From positions 1 through 8,220 of the forward strand of contig CAISKG010000493.1 in NCBI GenBank assembly GCA_903885855.1: 8,220 bases of DNA. The letters run 5' to 3'. The DNA comes from an uncultured Planctomycetaceae bacterium. GTDB taxonomy: Bacteria; Planctomycetota; Planctomycetia; Pirellulales; UBA1268. Of the stretch, positions 5,466-8,220 are shown piece by piece. The notes beneath the pieces were generated by a model. That model worked only from the letters and a program-made list of their open reading frames with translations, searched no databases and was not told the DNA's origin. Positions within the stretch are counted from its first letter, which is position 1. Each line of letters starts with the position of its first letter. The position numbers were made by a program, and so were the translations under genes.

Positions 5466-8220
5466 GGCTCGTCGCGGCCACCGTGCGCAACTACCGCCTC
5501 CACCACGAGGTGCGCGTGGACTTCGATCCGCAGCGCACCGTCATCGGCGGGCCCAACGAGGCGGGGAAGAGCACCCTGGTCGAGGCGATCCACCGGGCGC
5601 TGTTCTTCCGCTTCAAGTCGACCGTGGGTCTGGAGCGGATCCGCCCGCGCCACCACTCCGGCGCGCCCGAGGTGATCGTGGAGTTCGAGGTCGCGGGGTC
5701 GGCCTGGACCCTGCGGAAGGTGTTCAAGGGGGCGCAGGGCTCGACGGCGACGCTCGTCCGCGCCGCCTGCGGCACGCGGCACGACGGCGACGAGGCCGAG
5801 GAGCGGCTGCGCCGCCTGCTGGGCGTCGACGACGACGCCACGGCGCGGCCGGCGGAGCTGTGGTCGCATCTGTGGGTTTGGCAGGGGACGGCCGGGGAGG
5901 ATCCGACCGTCGCCGGCACCCTGGGGCGGGCGGCGGGCGACCTGCAGCGTCGGCTGGGCAGCCTCGCCGGCGGAACCACCGCCCAGACCGATCTCGACGA
6001 TCGCGTCCTCTGCCGGATCGTCGCCGAGGATGCGGCCACCTACGGCGAGCGCGGCGTGAAGAAGGGATCCGCGCTCAACGAGGCCCGCGTGGCCCTCGAC
6101 GAGGCCCGCGGCGATGCCGAACGCATGCGGGCGCAGCTCGACGGGCTCCGCGCCGCGGCCGACGCCATCCTCGACGGCGAGGCTGCGATCCAGGCCGCCC
6201 GCGAGGTCCGCCGCGCCGCCGAGGAGGAGCTCGGCCGGGTGGATGCGACGCTCCAGCGCATCGCGGCGCTCGAGACGGCCCTGGGCAAGGAGCTGGCCGC
6301 GGAGCGCGACGCGGCGGCACGCTACGACCTTCTCGCCCAGGGGGATGAGCAGATCCGCGACATCGAGACGAAGATCGCCACCCTCGCACGGGAGATCGAG
6401 CCGCAGGAGCGGGCCCTCGCCGCCGCACGCGACCGCCTGCGCGACGTCCAGGCGAGGCTGCCCGCCGCCGCCGCCGACGTGGCGCGGGCCATCACCGAAC
6501 AGCAGGCGGCCGCCGAGGAGGTGCAGCTCCTCGGCCGGATCGCCGAGGCGGCGACCCTCCACCGGCACCGCGATGAACTCGTCGCCGCCGCCGACAGGAT
6601 CCGCGCGCTCCGCACGGCGATTCTCCGCCTGGACCGCGATCTGCGCGACCTGCCGCCCATCGACGCGGCGATCGTGACGCGGCTCGAGGGCCTCGAGCGG
6701 GATCTCGGCTCGAAGCGCGGCGCGATGCGCGCCATCGCCACCGGCGTGGAGGTGATCGACGCCGCCGCGGGGCTGACCATCGACGGCCGGCGCGTGGGCG
6801 CCGGCGAGACCGCGACGCTGCTGGAGCCCACGGAAATCGCCCTCGGCCCGGGGACGCTGCTGCGCGTCACGCCCGGCGGCGGGCGGTCGCTGGCCGACCT
6901 GCGGATCGAGGTGGCCCGGCTGGAGGCCGATCTGGCCAAGCACCTCGCCCCCCTGGGCCTCGGCGACGCCGCGGCCGCCGGGCGCGCGCTCGCCGAGCGC
7001 GTGGCGGCGGAATCGAAGCAACGCGAACACCGGGCCGCCATCGAAGGCCTCGGCGGCGACGAGGTGGAAGGACGACTGGAAAAACTGGACGCCGAGATCG
7101 CGTCGATCGAGGCCGAGATCGCCCGCCGCGCCCCGGCCGGATTCCTCCGCCCTGCCGACGACGCCGCCCTCGCCGCGGCCCGGGCCGCGGCCGATGGCCG
7201 CAGCGACACCGCGGCCGGGTGCCTCGAGGATGCGCGGCACGCCGACGCCGCCCTCCGGAAGGAATCGGAGGCGCTCGCCGAGGAGCAGCGCACGCTCGAG
7301 GACGGGCTCGCCCAGCAGCGACGGCAGATCGACGAGCAGAAGGGGCGGCGCACGACGCTCGAGGAGCAGCACGGCACCGATCGCCGCGACGAGCTCGAGC
7401 GCCGGGCCGACGCCAAGCGGATGGCCGCCCAGGCGGTGGTCGAGACGCAGCGTGCCCTCGCCGGCCTGCGGCCCGACGGCGTCCGCGCCGACCAGGAACG
7501 GTGCCAGCGTTCGGCCCGCGAAGCCAGGAACGAGATCGACGCGGCCACGCAGCGCCAGGCCGAGGCCCGGGGCCGCCTCCTGCAGGCCGGTGTCGGCGAT
7601 CTCCACGAGGCCAAGGCCATGGCCGAGGCGCGCCTCGAGATCGCCGGGCGACGGCACGCCGAGATCGAGCGGCGTGCCAGGGCCGTGCACCTCCTCCGCG
7701 AGCGCTTCGAACGGCGCCGCGACACGCTGGCGGAGCGCTTCGCAGAACCGCTGCGGGAGAGGATCGGCGATTACCTCGAAGCGCTGTACGGCCCCGGCAG
7801 CCGGGCGACGGTGAGCGTCGGCGGCGGGCGGATCGCCGATCTGACGGTGGCCCGGACGTCGATCGGCGGCATGGCCTTCGAGTTCGGGAGTCTCAGCGGC
7901 GGCACCCGCGAACAGGTGGCCACCGCCTGTCGGCTGGCGATGGCCGAGATCCTGGCCACCGACGACGGCGCCGACGGCTGCCTGCCGGTGATCTTGGACG
8001 ACGCCTTCGTGAACACCGACCCGGAGCGGCTCCGCGGCGTGCAGCGCGTCCTCGATCTGGGCGCCCGGCGTGGCCTGCAGATCATCGTGCTCTCCTGCAG
8101 CCCCGCCGACTACGGCCTGCTCGGGGCCCGCCTGGTGCGCCTCGCGCCTCCGCGGCTCGGCGACGCGGCCGTCGAGCGGTCCGCAGGCCCGCCGGTCGCG
8201 GCGTCCGCCGCGGCGTCGCC
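5462..8220 (+). CDS. Rad50/SbcC-like ATPase without zinc hook (partial, runs off the right edge)
   Basis: The frame is open for 919 codons with no stop inside the window. The N-terminal ATPase half has Walker A GGPNEAGKST (29-38). A Trp-rich patch, ELWSHLWVWQG (132-142), follows. Two long Ala/Arg/Glu-rich coiled-coil arms run from about 205-415 and 480-745. The C-terminal half has the ABC signature LSGGTREQ (811-818), Walker B LPVILDDAF (841-849), D-loop VNTDPERL (850-857) and a switch-strand segment QIIVLSCSP. This is the SMC-like plan of Rad50, SbcC and YhaN, and with the Mre11-like gene overlapping upstream (ATGA) it should form the ATPase of a DNA-end-processing complex. No CxxC exists anywhere. 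At the coiled-coil apex (about 425-475) there is a short beta-type segment with GLTIDGRRVGAGE and LGPGTLLRVTPGG. After the ATPase fold ends near residue 890, an Ala/Pro-rich tail (PPVAASAAAS) leads out of the window, so total length and any extra domain are unknown. The large minus-strand ORF opposite is a shadow. Confidence 0.92.
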   Translation, partial: MRLVAATVRNYRLHHEVRVDFDPQRTVIGGPNEAGKSTLVEAIHRALFFRFKSTVGLERIRPRHHSGAPEVIVEFEVAGSAWTLRKVFKGAQGSTATLVRAACGTRHDGDEAEERLRRLLGVDDDATARPAELWSHLWVWQGTAGEDPTVAGTLGRAAGDLQRRLGSLAGGTTAQTDLDDRVLCRIVAEDAATYGERGVKKGSALNEARVALDEARGDAERMRAQLDGLRAAADAILDGEAAIQAAREVRRAAEEELGRVDATLQRIAALETALGKELAAERDAAARYDLLAQGDEQIRDIETKIATLAREIEPQERALAAARDRLRDVQARLPAAAADVARAITEQQAAAEEVQLLGRIAEAATLHRHRDELVAAADRIRALRTAILRLDRDLRDLPPIDAAIVTRLEGLERDLGSKRGAMRAIATGVEVIDAAAGLTIDGRRVGAGETATLLEPTEIALGPGTLLRVTPGGGRSLADLRIEVARLEADLAKHLAPLGLGDAAAAGRALAERVAAESKQREHRAAIEGLGGDEVEGRLEKLDAEIASIEAEIARRAPAGFLRPADDAALAAARAAADGRSDTAAGCLEDARHADAALRKESEALAEEQRTLEDGLAQQRRQIDEQKGRRTTLEEQHGTDRRDELERRADAKRMAAQAVVETQRALAGLRPDGVRADQERCQRSAREARNEIDAATQRQAEARGRLLQAGVGDLHEAKAMAEARLEIAGRRHAEIERRARAVHLLRERFERRRDTLAERFAEPLRERIGDYLEALYGPGSRATVSVGGGRIADLTVARTSIGGMAFEFGSLSGGTREQVATACRLAMAEILATDDGADGCLPVILDDAFVNTDPERLRGVQRVLDLGARRGLQIIVLSCSPADYGLLGARLVRLAPPRLGDAAVERSAGPPVAASAAAS

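Noticed and set aside
5398..6348. Plus-strand frame of 316 codons starting inside the Mre11-like gene
   Set aside because: It is a shifted reading of the Rad50-like N-terminus with Arg/Gly/Ala-rich noise; the true frame starts at the ATGA overlap at 5462 and gives Walker A.
4895..7690. 931-codon open frame on the minus strand opposite the Mre11-like and Rad50-like genes
   Set aside because: Its translation shows no recognisable domain and is low-complexity Gly/Ala/Arg/Asp-rich, while the plus strand encodes clear Walker A and Rad50-like coiled coils. Long antisense frames are expected at this GC content.
1..8220. Possible defence island or mobile element
   Set aside because: No transposase, integrase, terminal repeats, att-like sites or phage genes are visible. 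The Mre11-Rad50-like pair fits general DNA repair, and base composition looks uniform.

Overview
The window is GC-rich (about 70% by eye), with long spurious ORFs on both strands. It looks like a chromosomal segment of a planctomycete, probably from the Pirellulales. This rests on one partial protein that I recognise from memory as a mostly planctomycete family (DUF6288-like), on the general gene style, and on the near absence of Shine-Dalgarno sequences. I see no mobile elements, tRNA, rRNA or CRISPR.

Layout. (1) 1-280, minus strand: the 5' end of a secreted DUF6288/PDZ-like protein that runs off the left edge. (2) 281-516: a non-coding gap with three consecutive hairpins just after the stop of the next minus-strand gene. 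Two of them carry A5/T5 tracts and look like terminators. (3) 517-1956, minus: an MscS-superfamily channel with a C-terminal cyclic-nucleotide-binding-like domain (bCNG architecture). (4) 1962-4070, minus: a two-pass membrane protein with a Cache-type periplasmic sensor, HAMP and a class III nucleotidyl cyclase domain. It lies directly upstream of the channel, with 5 nt between them, or a 4-nt GTGA overlap if the alternative channel start is used. (5) 4071-4298: a divergent intergenic region. (6) 4299-5465, plus: an Mre11/SbcD-like metallophosphoesterase. (7) 5462-8220, plus: a Rad50/SbcC-like ATPase, joined to the previous gene by an ATGA overlap and open at the right edge.

Two functional modules share the divergent region. 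On the right is an Mre11-Rad50-type DNA-end-processing pair whose Rad50-like partner has no CxxC zinc hook; a short beta-rich segment sits at the coiled-coil apex instead. On the left is a sensor-cyclase plus cyclic-nucleotide-gated-like channel operon. In this operon the cyclase has lost canonical catalytic residues (metal Asp to Glu, metal Asp to Gly, ribose Asn to Thr). The channel's nucleotide pocket has lost its phosphate-binding Arg (Gly) and has Asp in place of the ribose-binding Glu. The joint decay of the site that would make the ligand and the site that would bind it is the most interesting signal here. It suggests a signalling pair that has dropped or changed its second messenger while keeping the operon and the fold.
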